Source: Tolypeutes matacus (taxonomy: Eukaryota > Chordata > Mammalia > Cingulata > Chlamyphoridae). Taken from it: a stretch of 64,000 nt of DNA. This document shows positions 10,910-22,358 of the stretch, in pieces. The notes below the pieces were generated by a model. It searched no databases. It saw only the letters and a program-made list of their open reading frames with translations, and was not told where the DNA came from. The position numbers and the translations under genes were made by a program. Position 1 is the first letter of the stretch; each line of letters opens with the position of its first letter. Location of the stretch: NCBI GenBank assembly GCA_026826555.1, contig JAKSZT010053769.1, positions 6,695,193 through 6,759,192 on the forward strand, read 5' to 3'.

Positions 10910-11410
10910 CAACAAGGAAACAGAGAACTTGAACAATATGACAAATGGGTTAGACTTAACAGACATATACACAACGTTGCACCCAAACTCAGTGGGTTAT
11001 ACATACTTCTCAAATGCCCATGGATCTTTCTACAGGACAGACCACATGTTATGTCCCAATCCAGCTCCCAATAAGTATAAAAAGATTGAAATTATACAAA
11101 GCACCTTCTCAGATCATAATGGAATGAAACTGGATATCAATAATAGACAGGAAAGAGGTAAATTCATAAATGCATGGCGGCTAAACAATATACTCTAAAT
11201 AATCAGTGGGTCATAGAAGAAATTGCAAGTGAAGTCAGTAAATATATTGAGAGAAATGAAAATGAGAACTCAATTTATCAAACTTATGGGATACAGTGAA
11301 GGCAGTCTTGAGAGGGAAATTTATAAACTTAAATGCCTATATTAAAAAAGAAGAAAGAGCTAAAATCAAACATCTAACTGAACAACCAGAGAAATTAGAA
11401 AGAAAGAGAA

Positions 11411-11444
<34 letters not shown>

Positions 11445-12079
11445 CAACAGCAAACCAATCCCAAAGCAAGCAGAAGGAAAGAAATATTAAAGATTAGAGC
11501 AGAAATAAATAAAATTGAGAAAAAAAATAGAGAAAATAAAACTACTTTGAGAAGATCAATAAAATTGACAACTCTCTAGCTAGAATAACAAAGAGAAAAA
11601 GAGAGAAGATGCAAACAAATACAACTAGAAATGAAAGGGGAGAAGTTACAACTGACCTCACAGAAATAAAAGGGATCATAAGGAGCTATTATGAGAAACT
11701 GTATGCCAACCACTTTGACAATCTAGATGAAATGGACAAATTCCTAGAAATTCACTAAAAACCTACACTGACATTACAAGAAATACAAGAATTTAACAAA
11801 ACAATCACATTTAAACAGATTGAATCACTCATCAAAAATCTCCCAACAAACTAAAGTCTAGGACCAGATGGTTTCACAGTGAATTCTCCCACCCATTTCA
11901 AGAAGAATTACCCAAATCCTATTTAAACCATTCCAAAAAATTGAAGAGGAGGGAAAATTACCCAACATATTTTATGAAGCCAACATCACCCTAGTACCAA
12001 AGCCACAAAAGAAAAATATAGACTAATCTCTCTAATGAACATAGATGCAAAAATTCTAAACAAAATTCTTGCAAATACT
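10910..12079 (+). pseudogene. L1 ORF2 middle region (endonuclease end to start of reverse transcriptase), broken
   Basis: Translations in several frames show ORF2 landmarks: 'LDLTDIYTTLHPNS' and 'RTDHML' (endonuclease end, with SDHN) at 10929-11198, then '[22 protein letters not shown]' at about 11300-11365. A reverse-transcriptase entry region ('SRTRWFHSEFSH'-like in shifted frames, and 'LMNIDAKILNKILAN') runs to about 12080. There are many stops and frameshifts, and a simple A-rich expansion at 11410-11450. The match breaks abruptly at about 12080, before the RT catalytic core. Confidence 0.85.
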
Positions 12080-12734
12080 CTACGGCCAACTGGTTTATGA
12101 AAAACCTACCAAGTTCATAGTAACAGGACAAAACAGTCTCTTCAAAAAATGGTGCTGGGAGAACTGGATATCTATAACCAAAAGATGAAAGATGACCCCT
12201 ATCTCACTCCCTACACAAGAATCAACTCAAAATGGATCAAAGACCTAAATATGAAAGCCAGGACCATAAAATTACTAGAAGAAAATGTAGGGAAACATTT
12301 TAAAGACCTTGTGGTAGGTTGTAGTTTCTTGGACCTTACACCCAAAGCATGCGTAACAAAAGGAAAAATAGATAAATGTGACCTCCTCAAAATTAAACAC
12401 TTTCCCACTTCAAAGGACTTTGTCAAAAGGGTGAAAAGGCAGCTGACTCAATGGGAGAAAATATTTGGAAATCACATGTGTGATAAGGGTTTAATATCTT
12501 TAACATATAAAGAGATCTTACAACTCAACAATAAAAAGACAAATGACCCAATTAAAAACTGCACAAAAAACTTGAATAGACATTTGACCAAAGAAGAAAT
12601 ACAAATGGCAAAAAAACAAATGAAAAAGTGTTCACATCACTAATGACTAGAGAAATGCAAATCAAAACTACAAGATATCATTTCACATCTATCAGAATGG
12701 CCACTATTGAAAAGACAGAGAACTACAAATGTTG
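12080..12734 (+). pseudogene. L1 ORF2 C-terminal region after an internal deletion
   Basis: Sequence jumps from 'KILNKILAN' to 'GQLVYEKPTKFIVTGQNSLF', which lies near the ORF2 C-terminal third. It continues 'KWCW', 'MKARTIKLLEENVGK', 'CDKGLISLTYKE', 'NDPIKNCTKNLNRHLTKEEI' and 'AKKQMKKCSHH'. A 164-codon frame (12149-12643) spans most of it. Several hundred codons are missing at the junction, including the RT active site with its (F/Y)ADD motif. It is then cut by the LTR at 12740. Confidence 0.9.
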
Positions 12735-12739
12735 GAAAG

Positions 12740-13231
12740 TGTGGCAGTTTGATGTAATTATGAATTCCAAAAATATAATTGAATCATGCTTGTAAACTGA
12801 TCTGTTAATCTGGGCATGATTAGGTTAGGATTAGGGCGTTGAGCCCCACCCCTTGGTGGGTGGGGAATTGAATATAAAAGGCAAGGCAAAGGACAGTTGA
12901 AGCAGTCTTCTGAGAAGCAGTTTTGATGTTGGAAAGAAGAGAAGAGAAGCAAGCTGTTCAGCTGATCATCTACAGCTGACCTTGTGGAGGAAACAGGAGC
13001 TAAGCCCGGAGAGAAACGCAGCCCCGGGAAGAGAGGAACCCCAGAAGCCTGAACCCTGGCAAATGCCGGCAACTGTCTTGCTCTAACACGTGGCAATGGA
13101 CTGTGGTGAGAGAAGAAACTTAATGCTTTATGGCCTGGTCTCTGTGGACTTCTACCCCAAATAAATACCCTTTATAAAGACCAAACAATTTTTGGTATTT
13201 TACTTTAGCACCCCTTTGACTGACTAATACA
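12740..13231 (+). mobile_element. Young MaLR-like solo LTR, short subtype, inside L1
   Basis: A 492-bp LTR from TGTGGCAG to TAATACA. It has a TATA-like TATAAAA at 12873-12879 and AATAAA at 13160-13165, the layout of U3, R and U5. Flanking five-mers are GAAAG on both sides (12735-12739 and 13232-13236), a perfect target-site duplication. The L1 ORF2 sequence continues uninterrupted across it. It is most similar in structure to the LTR at 22359. Minus-strand open frame 12758-13096 is a chance frame inside it. Confidence 0.95.
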
Positions 13232-13236
13232 GAAAG

Positions 13237-13928
13237 ATAGAAACACTTATTCACTGTTGGTGAGAATGTAGAATGGCATAGCCACTGTGGAGGACTGTTT
13301 GGCAGTTCCTAATGAAGTTGAATATAGATTTGGTACGGGACCCTGCAATACTACTTCTGGGTACCTACCCAGAGAAACTGAGAGCAGAGACATGAACAGA
13401 CATCTGTACACCAATGTTCATAGCAGCATTTTTCATGATTGCCAAAAGTTGGAAACAACCCAGATATCCATCAACCGAGGATGAATGGATAAACAAACTG
13501 TAGTATATTCACTCAACGGAATATTATGTAGCTGTAAAATGAAATGAAGTCGTAAAGCATATGACAACATGGATGAACCTGGAGGGCATTATGTTGAGTG
13601 AACACAAAAGGACAAATACTGTATGATTGCAGTACTTTGAACTAAATATATTGTGTAACATATTGGATGATTCCATTTATATAAAACGTAAATATAAATC
13701 AATTTATAAAGGTGAAATTAGATTAGTGGTTATATAAGGCTGGGGAAGGCAGACTAAGGTGTGTGGAATTTTTCTTTTTGGAGTAATTAAGTGATTCTAA
13801 AATATTTTGTGGTGATGAATGCTCAACAATGTGATTATACTAAAAGCCATTGATTATACAGTTTGGATAGATTGTATGGTATGTGAATATATTTCAATAA
13901 AAAACTGTTAAATAAATAAACAAACAAA

Positions 13929-13959
<31 letters not shown>

Positions 13960-13961
13960 AT
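13237..13961 (+). mobile_element. L1 ORF2 end, 3' UTR and (TAAA)n tail
   Basis: ORF2 C-terminal sequence resumes ('cactgttggtgagaatgtag', 'gcatttttcatgattgccaa', 'gaatggataaacaaactg' before an in-frame stop, 'ggaatattatgtagctgtaa'). A 3' UTR follows, with AATAAA near 13899, and a tail at about 13909-13961 built mainly of AAAT units. The stop replacing a tryptophan/tyrosine region and earlier breaks show it is non-functional. Confidence 0.85.
13909..13961 (+). repeat. (AAAT)n microsatellite at an L1 tail
   Basis: About a dozen AAAT units with two CAAA interruptions at the start. It grew from the L1 poly-A tail, as is common. Confidence 0.9.
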
Positions 13962-14216
13962 TGTACAAGAATAGCCATAAATAGCTGCTATGTACAACAG
14001 GGGAAACAGAGAGAGATTGTGAGGTGAAGAATTGTCTTGTTTACTTGTTTGTCTGTTTTTTGTTTGTTACTATTATTAAAATAATGAAAATGCTCTAATA
14101 ATGATTGAAGTGATGAATGCACAACTATGTGATTATATCATATACCATCGACTGTATACTTTGGATTAACTGTATGCTTTATTAATATGTACCAATAAAA
14201 TTGATTTGTTTAGGAA
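13962..14216 (+). mobile_element. Second L1 3' end, adjacent to the first
   Basis: 'gtgatgaatgcacaactatg', 'tgattatatcatataccatc' and 'gtaccaataaaattgattt' parallel 'gtgatgaatgctcaacaatg' and 'catttcaataaaaaactg' in the preceding 3' UTR (13809-13910). Two related L1 3' termini therefore lie in tandem, the first ended by the AAAT tail. It ends at the target duplication that closes the L1 insertion in the LTR. Confidence 0.7.
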
Positions 14217-14262
14217 AAATTCTCATTGTTTAAGCCAAACAAGCCAAGTAAACGAAAACTGT
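14217..14262 (+). mobile_element. MaLR-like LTR, right end of the copy begun at 9027
   Basis: 'cattgtttaagccaaacaag' corresponds to the 'cagttgtttaagccaaccca' end of the LTR at 41902. It is the 3' remainder left after the L1 insertion. The exact 3' end is uncertain, since a CA terminus and a five-base duplication are not clear. Confidence 0.65.
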
Positions 14263-14465
14263 CTCTCTTTTGCACTCTCTTGCTCTATCTACCTAATCTT
14301 CTAAACATTTGAGAGTAAGTTGCATATATCATACACTTTTACCACTTTATACTTCCATGTATATTTCCTAAGAACAAGGAGATTCATGTATATATGTCAT
14401 CACACTAAGTACCATTATCAAGTAAGTTCAGGAAATTTAACATTGGTATAAAGCTTATAGTTTAT
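14263..14465 (-). repeat. Old L1M 3'-UTR piece, antisense, right half
   Basis: 'catttgagagtaagttgcat', 'cctaagaacaaggagattca' and 'caggaaatttaacattggta' continue the element left off at 9026. Together with that piece it frames the whole nest. Confidence 0.7.
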
Positions 14466-15139
14466 ATTGATGAACTCTGGTTGCTTGGAGCCTGTCTTTT
14501 GTGGATTAGATTCCATACTAAAGAATAAGGGGCAAGAGAAGGGGAACATTTTTGTTCTAGGGAGACAAACCAATAGGCAGGTGTTTGCTGCAGAGATGAA
14601 GACCTAACTTGATTTTTTCCCAAGTACCTTTCCTAATAACAAGTATTAGTGCTCTGTCCCTTCATTATTGATTTGTAATGTTTGTTTTGTCATATATTGA
14701 ATTTATAAGTGTATGTGCATGCATGCGTGGTTCTGGACTATGATTTTTTGGATCCATTGGTTTCTTTGTCTAACTTTTATTTTCATTTTATAGTAGGATA
14801 AATTTCTTTTTTTAATTTTTATTTCAAGTTTCTTATAAATATACTTTCCCATTTATTCTTCTAGAAAACTTTTTTTGTATATGGATATAAATATTTTTAG
14901 AATAACCATTCTAACCTATTAAGGGAAGCTGTTATTTTTGTTCATTTATTTGACACTTGACTACTTTTCTAATATGTGATCAATTCCAAGAAGTTTGCAG
15001 TGCCCTTGGGTCATATATTTGTATATAATAATAGTAATTTAATCTTTTATTTTCTGATTAGACCTTTTATTTCCATCCTATGTCTTATAGAATTGGTCAG
15101 AATATCTATAAAACAATGATTGTGTTAATGGCAGTCTTT
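14466..15139. other. AT-rich non-coding sequence
   Basis: No gene or clear repeat. It includes T-rich tracts near 14810-14830. Confidence 0.5.
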
Positions 15140-15375
15140 AAAGGCAAGAATAATACCTGATGTCTACTGACATTTACCAAGTGCCAGGTGCTGTGTTAGA
15201 CTATACATGAATTATCTTAGTTAATCCACTATGTTTATTGTTCTAATTTTGCTTATTAAGAAGCTGAAGTATAGAAAGGCCAAATTACTTGACCAAAGCC
15301 ACACATCTTATACATGGTGGAGCCAGGATTCACACGTAGGTATGCCTGACTCCAGTAACTGCACTTTTAATGATT
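15140..15375 (-). repeat. MIR SINE, antisense
   Basis: Good reverse-complement order: 'ccaagtgccaggtgctgtgt', 'attatcttagttaatccact', 'tgaccaaagccacacatctt', 'ggtggagccaggattcacac' and 'gcctgactccagtaactgca'. One of the better preserved MIRs here. Confidence 0.85.
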
Positions 15376-16399
15376 ATCTACACTGTCTCCCCCAGAAAGG
15401 AAAATCATCTTATCACTATTTGCAGAGAGGTGGTTATGTGCTTAGAAACCTCAGGAGAGTTTTATGATAAAAACTAAATGTTTGGTTTTGGGCAGTTCTA
15501 ATGTGGTCACTGGTAAAACTTCCTAACTTTGGAGTCTTTTGTGAAAATAATTAGTGGAGATATTTTACAACCTCTACCATGGTTACTGGTCTATTCAAGT
15601 CTTCTCTTTTCCCATGGGTTAATGTTGGTAACTGTTTTTCTTTTCCTAGAAAGTAATCGATATAATTAGGAACTTTTATATCTTTCTGAATAATCTTTCT
15701 GAAGTTTGGTTTCAAGGAAGTGTTAAAATATTGTGCATAGCACTGCCCTTAGGGTGAAGTGAACAGGTGACAGACTGAATCACAATAGTTCTCTTTTAAA
15801 ATGAGAAGAAAGAAAATACCATGCAAGTGTTAAAGCACATGCCAAAGTATTTCCCTCTTTATTCTTGATTTAAGAAAACTAATGTATGCAAAGATTGGCC
15901 AAATGCATGCAGAGTTGTTACCTTCTTGGCATTGAGCACATTTTTATATTACAAGGTATTAAAATTTGATTAAAAAAAATATGAACAATGCCTTTACTAG
16001 TTGAGGCAGGTCTGTGTTGGCATATCATCTTCCAAGTAGGTTAACATAATAACTGTGCAATTAGTAGGCTCTGTAAACATATGCACACTTATTTTAGGCT
16101 GATGGGGAACAGATAGATTAAATGCGCAGGGAGAACATACATTGAAGCATGCCAAAAATGCAATAGGGTGGGCTATGTCATTCTAGTTTGCATATTTTGT
16201 GTGAACCAGAGACAGATGTGAATCTCTAGATGAGCTTGCTGGAATCCTTCAGACAAAACAGAGGCAGGGTAGGCCTCTGTGATTGTGTCTTCACTGTGGT
16301 TTAAATGTAGCATTCAAGGCCTTTCTCAGTAGGTCAGCAGGAAATTTACATTAAATATGGAGTCACTCTATTTTATTGTAGATATAATAATTTCATTTG
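15376..16399. other. Non-coding stretch, no repeat recognised
   Basis: No gene or named repeat. Composition is ordinary for the window. Confidence 0.5.
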
Positions 16400-16565
16400 C
16401 CTGTTGGTATTTTGTTGTATTGGTCAAGCACTGGCCACCCACTAAGAGCAGTGAACTTGGAGCTCAGTTCTGACCCTGCCTCTAGCATTGGTTTTAGATC
16501 TTGGATAAATACTTTATCTCCTTGAATTTCATTGACTCATCTGGAAAGGAAATAATTATACTTCC
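16400..16565 (+). repeat. MIR SINE relic
   Basis: 'gcagtgaacttggagctcag', 'ttctgaccctgcctctagca' and 'tctggaaaggaaataattat' follow MIR in sense, with the expected gap structure. Confidence 0.7.
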
Positions 16566-17014
16566 CTGTAGTCAAAGAAAGGAAGCAACATCATAAAATT
16601 ATAAGATTTAAAAAAGACCTTTTATAGAGGATCAACCCAAAGGTCCGGAAAGCTTAAATGTCTTTCTCAGGCACGTATTGGAGAGAGAGAGCTCACAACA
16701 AAACTTAGGCCGTCATTCCCTCCCAGCAGATCTCGTCTCAGATTCTTCACTTCAGTGGTACTGGGCATTTTGTACAGAAGCTTCAGGGGCTGTGCCAATC
16801 TGACCTGGTAGATAGGTTAATCATGCTTTTATTTTTGTAAAATACATGTGTTTCTGTTTGTTTCACTGATACTTAAATAGTTCATTAGGGACTAAAAGAA
16901 GTCTAATTATAATAGTAATAAATAATAAAATGTATTTAGATGCATTTAGATTTAAGTATGACTTTTTGGTGCTGTTAATAATAATTGGGGAAATACAGGA
17001 TAAATAATTAGCCA
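16566..17014. other. Non-coding stretch
   Basis: No gene recognised. Part near 16580-16720 has a faint MIR-like look on the antisense strand ('aggtccggaaagcttaaatg'), too weak to annotate separately. Confidence 0.4.
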
Positions 17015-17546
17015 TGTATGGCAGACTATAGTTTCAAAAGATGGCCACAACAACATCTCCTATCCTATATTCTTTGGTTAAATTGTGGCTTTGACACTCC
17101 TCCCATGGAGAAGTGGCTTCTCTAGTTTCCCTGTTCCTGAACATGGGAGGATGCGTAACTGTAGCAGAAGTGATACTGTGGCTTCTGGGGCTGGGAGTAA
17201 AAGGCGGTGCAGTTTCCCCGTTGCTGTCTAGAATGCTCAAGCTGAAACCCCGGGTTGCTGTGTAGCCAGTCCACCTTCTGAGAAGCCACCATGAAGTGAG
17301 GAAGGACAAACTAGCAGACATGGAGGCCACGCGGAGAAGCTCTGCGACTACAGGAAGAGATGGATGGCCAATCCCTGTCTGTTGCAGCTTCAGTTAATGT
17401 TGATTAAACCACAGCCCAAGTTAAAACTGCCTGGTGAACCCTTCCCATTTTTCTGTTCCGCAGAAGCCTTGAGAGATAAGAAAATGATTACTAAAGCCAG
17501 TAAGTTTGGTGGAATTTTTGTTACAAATCAATAGATAACTAGCACA
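17015..17546 (+). mobile_element. MLT1-type MaLR solo LTR
   Basis: TG...CA element of about 530 bp with MLT1 landmarks: 'tttcaaaagatggccacaac', 'gacactcctcccatggagaa', 'gcagaagtgatactgtggct', 'gagaagccaccatgaagtga', 'ggccacgcggagaagctctg' and the 3' end 'aatcaatagataactag'. The copy is diverged and no clear five-base target duplication is visible at my chosen ends. Confidence 0.8.
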
Positions 17547-19734
17547 CCATTTGACCACCACTGCTATCTCTTCTAACTAAACTAAAGGTATTATTAATAT
17601 TGTTTAGAGATGTTTCCAGTGTCTAAAGAAATATATTAACTGCTGATATTCTTAATTCTTTTAAGAGAGGGGATTATCTTTATTAAGGAAAATTACTTGA
17701 CTAGCTGCTGGGAGACTAACACCCTGAACATATGTCAAGTAAAGAAGAGAAATAGCTACATTTTCTGCCTTACAAATGAAGAGGAACTGCGATTGGGAAA
17801 AGAGAGAAGCATTTAATGAAATGGTTTCTGTCTAATTTTCTATTCAAAATGATCTCCACTTTTACAGTATAAGCTTTCCCTCCCCTGAGGCAGATTGTCT
17901 CACTGTCATCAGAAAGTCTGCCCTACACCCTTATTTTGATGAACTGTTTTTATGGGCTGTAGGGGGTTGTTTTGCTTTGCTTTGGTAGAAATTACAGAAT
18001 AGTTCTGAATTCCCCATCTGGGTCTATGCAGTGTGGACAGTGGGAGCACACTCAGGACATTCAGATGTTCTAAAACTTACTTGAATCAGTGGAAGCAGCT
18101 GCTCAGTAGAACAGAGGAATTAGCAGAAAGTTTGCGGAAGGTATCACTCATCTACAGGACATAAAATGAATGAGTGTTCAAATAATCTAGGTGAGATCTT
18201 AAAATGTAAATGGACTCTAGTTGACATTTGGGCTACAAATGTTACACAACTGATGCTCCAACAAGCTATGATTTAACATTACTCTGAATGGCTGTGTAGG
18301 TATTAATGCATCCTGAATATTGAGAGTGAGGTAGCATTTTTTCCCCAATTTTCTGTAAAATTCCTCAGACTTAAATGTGTAGGCTAGTGATTGCCTTTAT
18401 TTTGACAATATCATATTTCTACAAAGCTAAGAATTTAATCACAGAAATAAAGCCTGGAAATACATATTTTTTCTTTTTTACATGTGAAGTCTAGCATTTG
18501 AAATACGTAATTTATATTATATCTGCAAATATTCAAATCTTATTGATGAGTTTTATTTGAAAATTATTTTTAAACCATAGGAAAAGTCTGCCACAAAACT
18601 AGCTATTTTCACAAAACCTAGCCTGTCATCTTCGGTAAATACAAAATCTGAAAATATCATTGTAGCTTAGTTCCCTCCACAAAACACAGCAACATAAAGC
18701 TGAAAAATGTAACGAATCCCCCTCAGATTCTTAATGATTCTATAAATAAAGCACTAAAGTCATTTATAAAAGCTATTAAAATAAATGTCAATAAAATATA
18801 CCCCACATCACATTACATCATTTCTGGGGCAAACATTAACTGTGAACTTAACTATATATGAAAAATTAAAATAATAACTCTGGATGGTGTTGATGGTTCA
18901 TGGGTTAAGTTCCAGAGGGATGGATGTAGGCAAAGACATTTTATTTCTACACCTGCTAATCCTAAATTCACAGAACAGCCTCTAATTCTTCACATCTCTG
19001 AAACATACTAGTGCCTTTGCCACCTGTTACTTTATAGGTGCTTATATGGGCTTCTGGTTTTTTCCTGAATTACATTTCCATATAGAATTATGTGTGGCCT
19101 ATGGATAACCTCAAACCACAAGTTTTCTTTGGAAGTTTTATCTAATTTAATGATTTTTTTTTTTACTGGAATAAGTAATTGCTAAAGTAGTTTCCTTAAT
19201 TGGACTTGGCTTTTGTACAGAGAATATGGTGAATTCATTCATACAACCATCACATTTGATGATTGTATATTTTATAATTTACCTATAACTTTTATTTTCT
19301 GGGTAAGGAGCCATAGCTTTCTGAGGGTGCTCTGTTACTTTTCATTTCTATCCAGCGGATCAGCCCTTGGCATTCTTTGGTACTTTACATGAAAACAATG
19401 CTTCAGTGACCTCAGAAGACATTTAAAAACTTTGGTGAGAGGATACAGACTTAACCTTGAAATCTGTGTTTTGAAGTGAAGTTTGGATCCAGGTTGGAGA
19501 GTGAGACTGGGTCATTAACTAAGTAGCCAACTCTACCACAGGTGCCTCTCAGGTCACGTGGTGCAAATTTGTAGCTCAGAAAAATATACTTGCCATAGAC
19601 TTTTAGTGTCTTTTTATTGGGATTTTTTCCAGGTGTTTTTTGTTTGTTTGTTTGTACCAATAGCTGGGGGTGGAAAAACCAATTACTCAAATCCCATGGG
19701 CCTACTATAATTTTAGTCAAGACACTTAGGTCAA
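17547..19734. other. 2.2 kb of non-coding sequence, mostly unique
   Basis: No open frame of note, no gene and no repeat I can name. It contains T-rich runs (19151-19165) and TTTG repeats near 19637-19656. It is one of the longer repeat-poor stretches in the first half of the window. Confidence 0.5.
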
Positions 19735-20240
19735 GAGTTTTGATAGCTATTCGGAGTAGTAAGGCAGGTTAGTATAGGAAAGGGTGGAAGGCTGCTGGTC
19801 AGAACAAAGTGTACCCACCACAGCTGAGACCCATCAAAAGCCTTGGTTACGAGGTCCCATTCGAAATTCCTGGGCTCAGAGGAAACCCCAGATAACTCCA
19901 AACAGAAAGGCGTCCCCACTGGTTCCCTGAAAGCTAACAGGTACAATCTGAGTCGACCATACATAAACCAACCACTTTGATGCAGAAAGGCAACCAGTTA
20001 GGACACAAATAGCTAAGATGCCTTCTTAATATGGGGAAGTGGGAGAGGAAAGACTAGCCTTAAAAAGGACCCCAGTTCCCAGTATGTCTTGCCTGGACCA
20101 CTCCCCCACCCACATCTTGGGTGCGTACTTTTGCTTTTTCTCATTTCTTAATAAACCCTTTCACTTGCCTCATTAATCTGGTGTGTCTCTGAATTTTTTC
20201 TTGTGATGTAGCCAAGAACCTAGGACCCCACAGCCAGTAA
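19735..20240 (+). mobile_element. ERV1-like solo LTR, probable
   Basis: The 3' half has typical retroviral U3-R-U5 order: a 'ttaaaaaggacc' TATA-like site near 20059, AATAAA at 20150-20155, a GT-rich tract 'tggtgtgtctctgaattttt' downstream, and a 3' end 'aggaccccacagccagtaac' ending in CA. It differs from the MaLR-like LTRs elsewhere. The 5' boundary is not resolved and no target duplication was found. It is an old endogenous retrovirus relic without genes. Confidence 0.6.
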
Positions 20241-20880
20241 CAGTAGCAAATCCAGTTTTGGAGTCATTTTCAAATAGTCAGTACCTCAAGTCTCCTAATT
20301 GAGAAGTTGTTTCCCTTTGATGCCATTTAAAGAGGAAGAAAAAAAACCCTTGAGTCCTATAATTCATTCCAAAACCTTGGTAGAGACACTCTGACCACTT
20401 CAAAAAAATCTGGTTCTGGGAGTAAAAATGAAAATATTTTAAATTTCACACTGCACTAATTATAGGTGCAACTTTGACATTTCTTCCTCTCTTAGATTTG
20501 ACAAATGTTACCTAGTAGTTTCAAAATGACATAACAGTTTTGTGTAGTACACAATCAAAATGTCATTATTGTATATTACTGAACTGCTGAATACACCATT
20601 CTTTGCCAGAGAATCTTTTCTTAGTGCATGTGTTTCAAAAGCACTTACTCTGTAATTGGAAGATTAAGGCTTAGCTGACCTAGATTGAATTGTGGGGATT
20701 TTAATCCAAGGATCAATCATCTTGGGTGTACCTCAATTCATTCCCCGCCCCCCCCCCAATATTTTAGATGACTCAGTGGATTCACTCCAGTTTTCTTGAC
20801 AAAGGAAATCTTTCATGCTTTGTTTATAAACCCGTTCCCAAACAAACAAATCCCAAAACATGATGAAATTTAAAAACATG
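20241..20880. other. Non-coding stretch with a poly-C run
   Basis: No gene. A C-rich run occurs near 20745-20757. The five bases before the next LTR (20876-20880, ACATG) belong to its target site. Confidence 0.5.
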
Positions 20881-21526
20881 TGTGGCAGTTTGGTATTGTT
20901 TAATTCCAAAAATAGATATTGGATTTTGTTTGTAAACAGTTCTGTTCCTCTGGGTGTATTAGATGGTATTAGATTCAGAGGTTTCACTTTTACTTTATTA
21001 AATCAAGATTAGGGCTTTTATTTGACCACATCATTAGGGTGATTCTCTTTGAGTCCCTGTCCCCTACCCACCTTTGTAGCCTATATAAACAGATACTCAA
21101 TCAAAGACAGAGAAGTAAATACACAGAGAAGGAGAACACAGAGAGTTTAGTTTTGGATGCTGGAGTCCCAGGGAGAGAGTCAAGGTACTCACATGATAGT
21201 TTGCAGCTGAAGAGACCATAGCCCTGAACAGCTGAGAAAGCCGGGAAAGAAATGAGCCCTGGGGAGAGAGACGAGCCTTATGCTAACCTATAGCTGAGAA
21301 TCAGGAAAGGTTGGGACCAGGGAGCCTTAGGAGGAAGAAGAAGGCTGAACCCTCACAGAGACCGGCAGCCATCTTGCTTCAACATGTGGCAACAGACTTT
21401 GGTTAGGGAAGTAACTTACTCTTTATGGCCTTGTGACTGTAAGCTTCTACCTCAAATAAATACCCTTTATAAAAGCCAACAAACTTCTGGTATTTTGCAT
21501 CAGCACCTCTTTGCCTAACTAGTACA
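20881..21526 (+). mobile_element. Young MaLR-like solo LTR, long subtype
   Basis: 646 bp from TGTGGCAG to TAGTACA. TATATAA lies at 21082-21088 and AATAAA at 21455-21460. Flanks are ACATG and GCATG (21527-21531), a five-base duplication with one mismatch. A purine-rich 'gagagag' stretch lies between. The internal layout matches the LTR at 26782. Confidence 0.9.
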
Positions 21527-21779
21527 GCATGTTTAGAAGATCCTTTTTTTGAACAGGACGTGCACCATAAGTAGCTTTCATTTTATATTATGTTGGGAGG
21601 AAATTCAATCTCAATGGAGATTGACAGAGAAGTCCCAGGCAGATATATAGTTTTATCTGGAAACAAACTTGTTTTCACAAAAATGTTTCCTTTTAAGCTA
21701 TGAGTTGTGTATGATGGCATTTACCCCCTCTTACTCCTAAGGTCTGAGATGAGTGGGAAATTCTTTTATCCCTTAGTCA

Positions 21780-22353
21780 GGAAGAACCAACAACGGCAGG
21801 GCCATTGCACTTCCACTTTAAGGACTACAAATGAAATAACCAACATGAAACTTTTGAAGAGTGCCTGGTAGCAATGGGATTTTGAAAATGTAATCCTCCA
21901 TGGGGGAGATCTTTATAAAAACTCTACATGATGTCCAGGATGCAGTGCAAGAAAGGGAGACCTGAATATCGCTCAGTGGCCTTGGGAGGTTGAAAAGGCA
22001 GAGTTTGAAGTTTGAGAAGACCAAGTCACCAGAATTTGAAGGGCAAAATGCCAGATAGGAGAAAGCAGCACAGACAGAGAGCTCCACAGATCCGCAGAGG
22101 GCTTCCCTTGAGTTTCTGCCTGAGAAGTGATCTGAAAATATTTGTGAGGAAACTCCAAGTGTTGCCTTAGTGGTGGGATAAATTTATCACCCATAGAAAA
22201 GGCTTTTCTAGACCAGCTCTAACAAAGCTTAAAAGCAAGTCTCAAAGAATTAAACTGATCCTATTTAAGTGAATTGCATTCCAAAATAAAGCCAAACAGA
22301 ATTTAAAGACATATAACAAAATCCCAATCAAAATTTGCTAGGAATGCAAATAA
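21780..22353 (+). mobile_element. L1M 5' UTR, before LTR
   Basis: Sense L1M 5'-UTR-like sequence: 'cagggccattgcacttccac', 'gaagaccaagtcaccagaat' and 'gggcttcccttgagtttctg'. It continues across the LTR at 22359. Old and heavily mutated. Confidence 0.6.
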
Positions 22354-22358
22354 CCTGA

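Noticed and set aside
12149..12643. 164-codon open frame on the plus strand
   Set aside because: Clear L1 ORF2 C-terminal similarity, inside an element missing the RT core and cut by an LTR. Annotated as part of the pseudogene instead.
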